From the NCBI GenBank assembly GCA_937146765.1, contig CAKZRP010000069.1, positions 1 through 44,009 of the forward strand: a stretch of DNA of 44,009 nt, read 5' to 3'. Source of the DNA: an uncultured Paracoccaceae bacterium (GTDB taxonomy: Bacteria > Pseudomonadota > Alphaproteobacteria > Rhodobacterales > Rhodobacteraceae). Of this stretch, positions 19,543 through 27,154 are shown piece by piece. The translations under genes and the position numbers were made by a program. The notes below the pieces were generated by a model. The model saw nothing but the letters and a program-made list of their open reading frames with translations. It made no database searches and was not told where the DNA came from. Each line of letters opens with the position of its first letter. Position 1 is the first letter of the stretch.

Positions 19543-20175
19543 TCAGAGGCCTGCGGTTCCATCTTGATACAAGATGTTGTGGACCGGCTTAAATGAGAGC
19601 CTATGATGTGGGGTAACCCCTATTTTCACCAAGGCTTCACGGTGGTTCTGGGTCGGATAGCCTGCGTTCTTCTCCCACCCATATCCCGGGAACTGTTGCG
19701 CTAAATCCACCATGATCCGATCGCGCGCTTCCTTGGCAAGGATCGAGGCCGCCGCGATCGACATGGATTTGCCGTCACCTTTCACCACGGCTTCGGCCGG
19801 CAGGGTGAGACCACGCGGAACCAGATTGCCGTCGATCAGCAGGTAGTCGGGTTGCGGATCAAGCATCGCAACTGCCCGCTCCATCGCAAGATGCGAGGCG
19901 CGCAGGATGTTGAGACTATCGATCTCCTGAACGCTGGCATGGGCCACCGCCCAAGTGGTGCGCTGCATGATCTGCGCTTCCAGCGCGGCCCGGCGCTTCG
20001 CCGTCAACTTCTTGGAATCGTTGAGCCCCTCCGGCAGGGCATCGAGGTCCAGAATTACGGCAGCGGCGGTCACGGGTCCGGCAAGCGGCCCTCGTCCCAC
20101 CTCGTCCACCCCGGCAATGCGCAGGGCTCCCTTGCTGCGCGCAGCGGCTTCATATGTCAGATCGGGCTGTGTCAT
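19543..20175 (-). CDS. rnhB: Ribonuclease HII
   Basis: Endonuclease of 210 residues that removes RNA from RNA-DNA hybrids and single ribonucleotides from DNA. The active-site signature GVDEVGRGPLAGP is at residues 22-34 with Asp24 and Glu25. The third acidic residue is in DYLLIDGN, and the SIAAASILAKEARD helix carries the C-terminal-side catalytic Asp. Length is normal. It precedes ccrM on the same strand with about 93 bases between stop and preferred ccrM start, enough for a separate ccrM promoter. Confidence 0.96.
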   Translation of the reverse strand: MTQPDLTYEAAARSKGALRIAGVDEVGRGPLAGPVTAAAVILDLDALPEGLNDSKKLTAKRRAALEAQIMQRTTWAVAHASVQEIDSLNILRASHLAMERAVAMLDPQPDYLLIDGNLVPRGLTLPAEAVVKGDGKSMSIAAASILAKEARDRIMVDLAQQFPGYGWEKNAGYPTQNHREALVKIGVTPHHRLSFKPVHNILYQDGTAGL

Positions 20176-20311
20176 GAGCCCAGAAACCCCTTTTCGCCGC
20201 TCAGGGCAAGGTCAGCACATGTCAAAGGCAAGGCTGTCACGACCAAGGGGCGGCGCACCGCCCGTGCTCCGCCTCCCTGTGTCGGATCGAACGGCCGACT
20301 GGTTGAACCGT

Positions 20312-20785
20312 TCAGCGGCTCACCAATCGGTAGCCGTACTGGCGCAGGCAGCGGGGATCGTAGCCACGGGCTTGATCGTGGCGGGTCTCAACTTCGGTGT
20401 AGCAGGCCTGCGGCAACTCGCGGAAATGGTCGTAGTTGCGGCGCAGGCAGCGCGCCCCCAGGAGTTCCTGATGATGGCCCCGACGGCGCACGGTGGAGAG
20501 GCATTGCGCGGGCAGGTCATAGCGGTGCAGGCGCGGCGGCAGGGGACGCGGGTGGCGGTCGGGAATGGGATCGACATGCGGGCGCTCACGGCGGTCCTGT
20601 TTGCGCTCGTGAATCGCGGCCCCGATGATCCCCAGCACTGCCACCCCGGCAAGGATCTTGGCAAGGTCCTCACCATTGGCCCGCGCCGGCGCGGCGTTGA
20701 ACCCGGTGATGGCAACCGACAAGGCGAGAACGGTGGCGATGAACTTGCGGTGAAGCGAACGACGGGAAGGGGAAATCTGGGTCAT
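20312..20785 (-). CDS. Hypothetical secreted basic protein
   Basis: A 157-residue protein that I cannot assign to a family. Residues 14-37 form a Sec signal peptide (IATVLALSVAITGFNAAPARA). A second hydrophobic segment follows directly (ILAGVAVLGIIGAAI), so it may instead be membrane-anchored. The rest is rich in Arg, His, Pro and Tyr, with four Cys spaced along the C-terminal half (QCLS, ARCL, QACY, PRCL), suggesting two disulfides in the periplasm. The start at 20785 follows AGGACTTATTGAC. It is divergent from the next small secreted gene. Confidence 0.65.
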   Translation of the reverse strand: MTQISPSRRSLHRKFIATVLALSVAITGFNAAPARANGEDLAKILAGVAVLGIIGAAIHERKQDRRERPHVDPIPDRHPRPLPPRLHRYDLPAQCLSTVRRRGHHQELLGARCLRRNYDHFRELPQACYTEVETRHDQARGYDPRCLRQYGYRLVSR

Positions 20786-20949
20786 GTCAATAAGTCCTGT
20801 ATGAGGGGGAGGCAGGCGGGCCCACCGGATGAGCTGATGCTCCACCTCTCCCTCGACGACAGGCAATAACACCCCCCTGTTATCAAATATCACCGGTGCA
20901 AAACCCTGTTGTCATTGAATATCCTCCGCTTCCCCCACATGATGGCCGC

Positions 20950-21243
20950 ATGAGATATCATCGCCTCCTCCCCGCCCTCTTTCTGCTTGCCGCGCTCTCG
21001 GTGCAGCCTGCTTTTGCAGCAGGGTGCTATGCCGACTACAAGGCCAAACAGGACCAACCCCTGAAGCTCCACTACGGTGTGATGGAGCTTTCCGGGGACT
21101 GCTCCAAGGCTGCCGCCGAACAGGAGGCCGCCGCCCGTTTGCAACGCGCAGGCTGGATCCTGCTGAACGTCCTGTCCGTGTTCGGCCCCGAGGATCTGGA
21201 AAAAAGGAAAGCGGATGCCGGATCCTATTTTCTCCGTTTCTGA
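20950..21243 (+). CDS. Hypothetical small secreted protein
   Basis: A 97-residue protein with a clear signal peptide (LPALFLLAALSVQPAFA, cleavage before AGCYA). The mature part of about 74 residues has two Cys (GCYADY and SGDCSK), likely one disulfide, and a helical Ala-rich middle. I do not recognise the family. Its 3' end overlaps the start of the following membrane gene by 29 bases, so the two are translationally coupled and may act together at the cell envelope. Confidence 0.65.
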   Translation: MRYHRLLPALFLLAALSVQPAFAAGCYADYKAKQDQPLKLHYGVMELSGDCSKAAAEQEAAARLQRAGWILLNVLSVFGPEDLEKRKADAGSYFLRF

Positions 21244-21916
21244 GGCGCGCAGCGCCGGCGCCAAGGTGATCGCCTTGGGGATTGCGGCCATTGTGGCGCT
21301 TCTGATTTTGGCCGGCACGGTGCTGGTGCTGACACTGCCCGATGCCAATGCCTTTAACGCACGGGTGGAGCGGGTCTTTGTCGAGAACGATCTGACCACC
21401 CAGGCGGAGATCAAGCTGCTGGAAATCCTCGCGCAGTCCGGCACCGCCTTTGCCGACACACTTGCGAGCTACCGGATGGTGATCTTCGTGCTCCTGGTCT
21501 TTGCCACCGCAATGATGGTTGCCGCCCTCGTGGTTCTGGCGATGCTGGTGATGCTCAACCGCCGCATGGCGCAGATCGAGCGAGCAGGCATCCAGGTGAC
21601 GGAATTGCTGATCAGCCGCGAAGAGAACACGGTCTACCTCAACAACATGGGCTTCAAGCTGACCGCTGCGGCCATGGAAACCCTGAGCGTGCTGGCCGAG
21701 GCACGGCTTGACGACGACGTGCTGTCCGGGGCTGAGATAGAAGCGGTCATTTCCGGCCGCGACAGCAGCGATTGCGACGAGGCCGCCGGGGCTACCCGGA
21801 TCAAGCGGCTACGCGATACGCTGGGCAACCAGATGATCAGTGAGCTCCTGGTGAAGAACATCGCCAAGAAGGGCTATGTCCTTGCCATCAACAAGGACGT
21901 GATCCGCATGGTCTGA
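21215..21916 (+). CDS. Membrane-anchored protein with winged-helix-like C-terminal domain
   Basis: A 233-residue protein with two transmembrane helices (about residues 18-41 and 88-113) flanking a roughly 45-residue periplasmic loop, followed by a cytoplasmic domain. That domain has the layout of an OmpR-type winged helix: a first strand (TVYLNNMGFKLT), a helix with LSVLAEARLDDDVLSGAEI, a recognition-like helix TRIKRLRDTLGNQMISELLV and the wing KGYVLAINKDVI. Family membership is inferred from pattern only. Such proteins could sense the periplasm and bind DNA from the membrane, as ToxR/CadC do with opposite domain order. It overlaps the preceding small secreted gene. Confidence 0.6.
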   Translation: MPDPIFSVSEARSAGAKVIALGIAAIVALLILAGTVLVLTLPDANAFNARVERVFVENDLTTQAEIKLLEILAQSGTAFADTLASYRMVIFVLLVFATAMMVAALVVLAMLVMLNRRMAQIERAGIQVTELLISREENTVYLNNMGFKLTAAAMETLSVLAEARLDDDVLSGAEIEAVISGRDSSDCDEAAGATRIKRLRDTLGNQMISELLVKNIAKKGYVLAINKDVIRMV

Positions 21917-21941
21917 GGGCCCGGTGCCATCCCCCGGGCCC
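21917..21941 (+). terminator. GC hairpin after the winged-helix membrane gene
   Basis: GGGCCCGG pairs with CCGGGCCC around a nine-base loop immediately after the stop codon. No T-run follows, so it may be a weak terminator or an mRNA 3'-end stabiliser. Confidence 0.4.
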
Positions 21942-22081
21942 GGCGATATGCTCGGAAAAGCGCAATTTTCCCGGTAAACCTCCTCTGTGCGCGAACCCTC
22001 ACCGACCTGTGCGCAAGGGAGACTGGAATTTCTGCGCACAAAGCCCCATGTTATCTGCATTCATCAGATTTGAGCTCTTCC

Positions 22082-23632
22082 ATGAACATTCAGGTCAAGC
22101 CGCGCACCGGCTACGGCATCCTTGTGGAGCAACTGGACGGACCGGTTGCCGCCTACCATGGCGATACGCTGCTGGCACAAAGCAGCCGTGCAAAGGTGAT
22201 GTATGAAACTCGTCTGCCGCCGGTGGTCTATTTCCCGCGCGAGGATCTGAAGGTCGACATCGACCAGCATTGCAGCAAGACCACCTTTTGCCCCTTCAAG
22301 GGTACGGCGCACTACCGCGACCTGATCCTGCCGGGCAAAGAGCTGTGCAGCGCGGTCTGGAGCTATGACGAGACCCTGCCCGAGGCGCGACAGATCATGG
22401 GCCATATCGGCTTTGTGCCCGAAGCGCTTGGGCGGCTGGAACTGGGCGACAACCGCCTCCAGGCACCTGACTACGGCAATATTTCCGGCCCGCTGGTGGA
22501 TTGGCTGCTGCGCGAGGCTGCCTTTTTGCCATCCCCAGTGGAGTTCACCGAAGCCTTGGTCAGGAAGCTGCACGAACAGGGTGTGCCGGTCAGCCGTCTC
22601 ACCATCCTTGCCTGGGCGCTCCACCCACGCATCGCCGGTCACCACTATCTGTGGGAAAAGGGCGGATCGGGGGTGGAAACCTTTTCGCCCTCTTACGAGA
22701 TCCACGAAAAGCCCGAGTTCAAGAATTCGCCACTGCGGCATGTGTCCAAGGGCCTCGGGGGCCTGCGTTACCGGCTGACCGGCGAGGTACCTTCCGAGGA
22801 TTTCCCGATTCTGAAGGACCTGCGCGAAAAGGGCATGACCGATTACGTCGCCATGCCGCTGCCGTTTTCGGACGGGCGTATCAATGTGCTCACCGCAGCG
22901 TCGGACAGTGCGGAGGGGTTCAGCACCGCCGATCTTGGACTGATCTTTGAATGCTCTGCCGTGATCGCTCGCTATTACGAAGTCTTCATGCAGCGCGAAA
23001 ACGCGCAGGCCGTGCTGGAAACCTATGTCGGCAAACGTTCCGGTGCGCGGGTGCTGGGGGGCGACATCCGTCGCGGTGATGGCGACGAGATCGACGCGGC
23101 CATCATGTTCTGTGATTTGCGCGGTTCCACCCTCCTCGAGGAAACCCTGCCGCGCGAGAAATACATCCATCTCCTCAACGAGTTCTTCGAAACCACCTCG
23201 GACAAGGTGCACGAAAATGGGGGCGAGGTGCTGAAATTCATCGGCGACGCGGTTCTGGCGGTTTTCCCCGCCGGGGCGAACCCGGCGGAGGCGCGTGCCC
23301 AGGCGCTGGCGGCAGCGCGCGCCATCGTGGCGGCCCTGGCCGAGATCGAACCCTGCCCCAACCTGCCCAACCTCGAATGCGCCATCGGCATTGCCTCGGG
23401 CTCGGTGCTTTATGGCAATATCGGCTCGCAGGAGCGGCTGGATTTCACGGTGATCGGACAGGCCGCCAATATCGCGGCGCGTCTGGGCGACTATGGCAAG
23501 ACCGTAGGCCACCGTATCGTGGTGTCGCGCGACATCCTGACCGAGACGGAGGATGCCAAGCCACTTGGCCAAGTGAAGCTGCACAATGTCTCCATGCCGG
23601 TGGAGAGCTTTGCCATCGCGGCAGATACATAG
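22082..23632 (+). CDS. DUF427-adenylate cyclase fusion protein
   Basis: A 516-residue soluble protein with three parts. Residues about 8-115 match the DUF427 fold, with LPPVVYFPREDLKVD and TTFCPFKGTAHY. Residues about 135-310 form a conserved sensory region (WLLREAAFLPSPVEFTEAL to LTAASDSAEGFS) like those in front of other soluble cyclases. Residues about 340-516 are a class III cyclase with the metal Asp in FCDLRGST, Lys and Asp in LKFIGDAVLAVF, and Asn/Arg in VIGQAANIAARL, so catalysis looks intact. I use the ATG at 22082; a TTG four codons earlier is also open. Product is predicted to be cAMP; the role of DUF427 is unknown. Confidence 0.85.
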   Translation: MNIQVKPRTGYGILVEQLDGPVAAYHGDTLLAQSSRAKVMYETRLPPVVYFPREDLKVDIDQHCSKTTFCPFKGTAHYRDLILPGKELCSAVWSYDETLPEARQIMGHIGFVPEALGRLELGDNRLQAPDYGNISGPLVDWLLREAAFLPSPVEFTEALVRKLHEQGVPVSRLTILAWALHPRIAGHHYLWEKGGSGVETFSPSYEIHEKPEFKNSPLRHVSKGLGGLRYRLTGEVPSEDFPILKDLREKGMTDYVAMPLPFSDGRINVLTAASDSAEGFSTADLGLIFECSAVIARYYEVFMQRENAQAVLETYVGKRSGARVLGGDIRRGDGDEIDAAIMFCDLRGSTLLEETLPREKYIHLLNEFFETTSDKVHENGGEVLKFIGDAVLAVFPAGANPAEARAQALAAARAIVAALAEIEPCPNLPNLECAIGIASGSVLYGNIGSQERLDFTVIGQAANIAARLGDYGKTVGHRIVVSRDILTETEDAKPLGQVKLHNVSMPVESFAIAADT

Positions 23633-23719
23633 AACCTCCCCGCCGGTTTCCTGGCGGAGAGGCCCAACCTCAGGTACTCTTTACCGTCACAAAATCAGGC
23701 ATCCGAGCACATGCGGCGC

Positions 23720-25237
23720 TCAGATGTCGAATTTCACGCCCTGTGCCAGCGGTAGCTGGCTGGAGTAATTCACCGTATTGGTCTGGCGCCGCATATAGGC
23801 CTTCCAGGCATCCGAACCGCTCTCGCGTCCGCCGCCGGTCTCTTTTTCGCCGCCAAAGGCGCCGCCGATTTCCGCACCCGAGGGGCCAATATTGACGTTG
23901 GCAATCCCGCAGTCGGACCCTGCCGCCGTCAAGAACTGCTCCGCCTCGCGCATGTTCAGGGTAAAGACGCAGGAGCTGAGACCTTGCGGCACGTCGTTCT
24001 GCATCTCTACTGCGGCGTCAAAGTCATCGTAGCCCATCACATAGAGGATCGGGGCGAAGGTCTCTTCCTTCACGCTGTCGCTCTGGGCAGGCATCTCGAC
24101 GATGGCGGGGGCCATATAGACACCGCCTGCGGGTACGCCCTCGGTGACGCGATGGCCGCCAAAGACCACGCCGCCCTCTGCCTCTGCCACCTTCAGCGCC
24201 GAGGTCATCGCATCGCCGGAGGCCTCATCCACCAGCGGGCCGATCAAGGTGCCCGTGGCCAGCGGGTTGCCAATCGGCAGCCCGGCATAGGCGGTCTTCA
24301 GACGCGCCACCAGATCGGCGCGGATCGAGTTGTGGACAATCAACCGACGCAGGGTGGTGCAGCGCTGACCGGCGGTGCCAACGGCAGAGAAGACAATCGC
24401 CCGCACCGCCATTTCCAGATCTGCCGAGGGGGCGACGATCATCGCGTTGTTGCCACCAAGCTCAAGGATGCTCTTGCCGAACCGTTCGGCAACCACCGGC
24501 GCCACGGCGCGCCCCATGCGGGTGGAGCCAGTGGCCGAGATCACCGGGACCTTAGGGCTGGCGACCAGCGCCTTGCCCAAATCCGCATCGCCAATCAGAG
24601 TCTGTACAAGGCCTTCGGGCGCATCCGCGCCAAACCGCGCCACTGCGCGCTCAAAGATCTTGGTGCACGCTAGTGCGGTCAGCGGGGTCTTCTCCGAGGG
24701 TTTCCAGATCACCGGATCGCCACAGACGATTGCCAGCGCCGCGTTCCAGCTCCAGACCGCAACCGGGAAGTTGAAGGCGGAGATTACCCCGACCGGACCC
24801 GCCGGGTGCCAGGTCTCCATCATCCGGTGCCCCGGGCGTTCGGAGGCGATGGTCAGACCATAAAGCTGACGCGACAGGCCGACGGCAAAGTCGCAGATGT
24901 CGATCATCTCCTGCACCTCGCCGAGGCCCTCAGAGGTGATCTTGCCAGCTTCCCAGCTGACCAGCGCGCCGAGGTCGTCCTTGGCGGCACGCAATTCCTC
25001 GCCCAAGAGACGGATCAACTCGCCGCGACGGGGGGCGGGCACAACGCGCCAGGCTTTGAACGCCGCCTCAGCCCGGGCTAGGATCGTCGCCATCTCGGTC
25101 GCCGGGGTGTCCTGCAGCTCTGCCAGCGTGCGCCCATCAATCGGCGAGCGCACCTTGCGGCTGCCACCAGTGAGTTCCGCCGCCGTGAGGCCGAGGTTTG
25201 CGAGGATCTGATCTGCGGTCTGTGTCATGTCTTTCAT
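23720..25237 (-). CDS. L-aminoadipate-semialdehyde dehydrogenase (ALDH7-type)
   Basis: NAD-dependent aldehyde dehydrogenase of 505 residues in the antiquitin-like ALDH7 group. The cofactor segment is GPVGVISAFNFPVAVWSWN, the general base Glu lies in ILELGGNNA, and the catalytic Cys293 is in GTAGQRCTT. The C-terminal GGAFGGEKETGGGRESGSDA is characteristic of this group. It would oxidise 2-aminoadipate 6-semialdehyde to 2-aminoadipate in lysine catabolism. Its ATG overlaps the TAA of the saccharopine dehydrogenase gene by one base, which strongly supports the pathway assignment. No lysine-ketoglutarate reductase is visible in the window. Confidence 0.9.
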   Translation of the reverse strand: MKDMTQTADQILANLGLTAAELTGGSRKVRSPIDGRTLAELQDTPATEMATILARAEAAFKAWRVVPAPRRGELIRLLGEELRAAKDDLGALVSWEAGKITSEGLGEVQEMIDICDFAVGLSRQLYGLTIASERPGHRMMETWHPAGPVGVISAFNFPVAVWSWNAALAIVCGDPVIWKPSEKTPLTALACTKIFERAVARFGADAPEGLVQTLIGDADLGKALVASPKVPVISATGSTRMGRAVAPVVAERFGKSILELGGNNAMIVAPSADLEMAVRAIVFSAVGTAGQRCTTLRRLIVHNSIRADLVARLKTAYAGLPIGNPLATGTLIGPLVDEASGDAMTSALKVAEAEGGVVFGGHRVTEGVPAGGVYMAPAIVEMPAQSDSVKEETFAPILYVMGYDDFDAAVEMQNDVPQGLSSCVFTLNMREAEQFLTAAGSDCGIANVNIGPSGAEIGGAFGGEKETGGGRESGSDAWKAYMRRQTNTVNYSSQLPLAQGVKFDI

Positions 25238-26346
25238 TACTCGGCTGCCATGGTCATGTGGTCTGCATCGCCAGCGCGGTAGAGCTGGCCAAATTCGGTT
25301 TCAAGGAAGTCAGCGAGCGCCACTTGTTCCTGCCGGACAAAGCCCGACTGCGGCAGCGTCCCGCGCCGCACGAGGTCAACAACCCCCAGCACCCCAGCGG
25401 CGGTGGTCACCTGAATGGCGCTCCAGACCTGACCGCCGATGCGACGAGAGAAGCTCTTGTTTATCAGGCTCTTCTCGCGCAGCTGACCGTTGATGAGGCC
25501 CTTGGCGGTGCAATAGACCAGCACTACGTCCTGATCGGTGCGCGGCAGGGCGGTCTCGAAGATTTCCTTCAACAGATCGCGACGGCGCTCCAGCCCCAGA
25601 TCATGCAAGAGCATCTTCAGGATGTCGCAATGGCCGGGATAGCGGATCGAGCGATAGGAGACCGCCCGCGCCTTGCCCTCGAGCGTTTCCGGCAGGGTGC
25701 CGAGGCCGCCGGAGGTGTTGAAACACTCATACTCCACCCCGTCGTGGCCAAGACGCTCGTAATCCTCAAGGGGTGCCGTCTTTACCCGCGCGCCATTCAC
25801 GATGGCATCGCAGGGGTTGCAGTATTCGTTGATCAGCCCGTCGGTGGACCAGGTGAGGTTGTATTTCAGCGCATTGGTCGGGAACTTCGGCAACGCGCCC
25901 ACCCGCATGTGCAGGCTGTCGAGGGTGTCGAACTCCGCCGCCAATGCCGCCCCTGCTATGCCGACAAAGCCGGGCGCCAGGCCACATTGCGGCATGAAGA
26001 CCGTCGCGCTGTCCGTCGCCAGCCGACGCACAGCCTCGGTGGCTGCCACATCTTCGGTCAGGTCGAAGTAATGCGCACCAACCTCCTTGGCAGCGCCCGC
26101 AATCGCCGGGGTCAGAAAGTAGGGGGCGGCGGAGATCACCGCATCAAAACCGGCCAGCCCCCTGGCCAGATCCACCGGATCCTTGGCATCGATCTGCCGG
26201 GTCGGCACCCCCAGCGACGCAACCGCTGCAAGCGCCGAAAGATCGTAATCCGCCAGCGTCACGGCGTAATTCGGCGACATTTTCAAAAGCGTGGCGATCA
26301 TCTGACCGATCTTGCCCGCGCCCACCACACAGATGTTCCATTGCAT
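25237..26346 (-). CDS. Saccharopine dehydrogenase family protein
   Basis: A 369-residue oxidoreductase. The N-terminal Rossmann fold shows [18 protein letters not shown] (residues 4-21), followed by a substrate domain with [14 protein letters not shown] and a C-terminal segment rich in [19 protein letters not shown]. It would split saccharopine into glutamate and aminoadipate semialdehyde, which the overlapping aldehyde dehydrogenase then oxidises. The start at 26346 follows GGGAGGTGCAGGTCAC; a longer frame adds nine residues without a ribosome site. An Lrp-type regulator gene lies immediately upstream in the same orientation, separated by a region full of inverted repeats. Confidence 0.88.
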   Translation of the reverse strand: MQWNICVVGAGKIGQMIATLLKMSPNYAVTLADYDLSALAAVASLGVPTRQIDAKDPVDLARGLAGFDAVISAAPYFLTPAIAGAAKEVGAHYFDLTEDVAATEAVRRLATDSATVFMPQCGLAPGFVGIAGAALAAEFDTLDSLHMRVGALPKFPTNALKYNLTWSTDGLINEYCNPCDAIVNGARVKTAPLEDYERLGHDGVEYECFNTSGGLGTLPETLEGKARAVSYRSIRYPGHCDILKMLLHDLGLERRRDLLKEIFETALPRTDQDVVLVYCTAKGLINGQLREKSLINKSFSRRIGGQVWSAIQVTTAAGVLGVVDLVRRGTLPQSGFVRQEQVALADFLETEFGQLYRAGDADHMTMAAE

Positions 26347-26390
26347 GTGACCTGCACCTCCCTGTTTTCTCAAGGATGCGCGAACAAATG

Positions 26391-26458
26391 GTCGTTTTGT
26401 AGCATTCGGATTGTCGGAGTGACGCTATTGCCCGTCAAAACGACGAAACTTCCGACAA
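26391..26458 (-). promoter_or_regulatory. Interleaved inverted repeats upstream of the saccharopine dehydrogenase gene
   Basis: Two perfect inverted repeats overlap in the gap between the Lrp-type gene and its neighbour. GTCGTTTTG (26391-26399) mirrors CAAAACGAC (26436-26444), and TTGTCGGA (26411-26418) mirrors TCCGACAA (26451-26458). No T-run follows, so an operator for the adjacent Lrp-type regulator is more likely than a terminator. Confidence 0.5.
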
Positions 26459-26463
26459 GGCGA

Positions 26464-26892
26464 TCAATCCCTGTCGATTCTGCGACCAAAAACCACAAGC
26501 GTATTGGTCCGCAGGACCCCGGGAATGCGCCCGACCTCATCCACCAGAATATCCAGATCCTCGATCCGTGGGGCCTCCGCGGTGGCCATCAGGTCGTACT
26601 CACCATTGATCGACAGGCATTGGCGGATCTCTGGATAGGCTTCCAACCGCTTGATGATCCGACCGGTGTCCTTCTGCTGCACCTCCAGCAGGACGACGAC
26701 CATGACCTTGCCGCTTTCGTCTGGATCGCGCAGAACAACGGTATAGCCAGCAATGATGCCGCGATCCTCGAGCCGGGCAATCCGCTCGTGAACAGTTGTG
26801 CGCGCCACCCCGAGGCGGGCGGCCAGTTTTGTCGTCGTCTCCCGCGCGTTGCGTTGCAGCGCCGCAATGATCCGCCGATCCAGATCGTCCAT
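26464..26892 (-). CDS. Lrp/AsnC-family transcriptional regulator
   Basis: A 142-residue feast/famine regulator. The N-terminal helix-turn-helix is LDRRIIAALQRNARETTTKL to LGVARTTVHERIARLEDRGI (about residues 3-45). The RAM ligand-binding and oligomerisation domain follows, with INGEYDLMATAEAPRIEDLD near residue 105 and VLRTNTLVVFGRRID at the end. The start at 26892 gives the standard length. Its position directly upstream of the lysine-degrading pair suggests that lysine or a pathway intermediate is the effector. It is divergent from the histidine kinase gene. Confidence 0.92.
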   Translation of the reverse strand: MDDLDRRIIAALQRNARETTTKLAARLGVARTTVHERIARLEDRGIIAGYTVVLRDPDESGKVMVVVLLEVQQKDTGRIIKRLEAYPEIRQCLSINGEYDLMATAEAPRIEDLDILVDEVGRIPGVLRTNTLVVFGRRIDRD

Positions 26893-27058
26893 TCTGCTCT
26901 CCGTCCCCATCCGCGACCCAGCGCGGCTCCCCCGTGGCAGTACTGCGCAACCCTTGGCTGCGGTGCAAGGGTCTTGAGCGCATCCACATGGCACACCCGA
27001 CCTCCGGACGGGGCGAGTTACGGTGAATTTTCGCTAGTTTCCACGCCGCAGCCGACCC

Positions 27059-27092
27059 CAGACAAATCATTTCTTTAATCTTTTCTTGTCTG
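27059..27092. repeat. Inverted repeat in the lrp-kinase intergenic region
   Basis: CAGACAA (27059-27065) and TTGTCTG (27086-27092) form a perfect seven-base inverted repeat around a 20-base AT-rich spacer. This lies in the 262-base gap between divergent genes and may be an operator or part of the kinase promoter. Confidence 0.35.
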
Positions 27093-27154
27093 CTGGGTGC
27101 TCCGGTCAGGCCCTGCCCTGCCGTCTGCCCCACGGTTCAGGTACTAGTAAGTTC

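Noticed and set aside
22064..23584. Long frame antisense to the DUF427-cyclase gene
   Set aside because: No motif, and the + strand has intact catalytic residues.
23636..23665. Imperfect hairpin after the DUF427-cyclase gene
   Set aside because: The stem has a bulge and no T-run follows; too weak to call a terminator.
25198..27078. 626-codon + strand frame across the lysine-catabolism genes
   Set aside because: It spans two real - strand genes and their intergenic region and has no recognisable domain.
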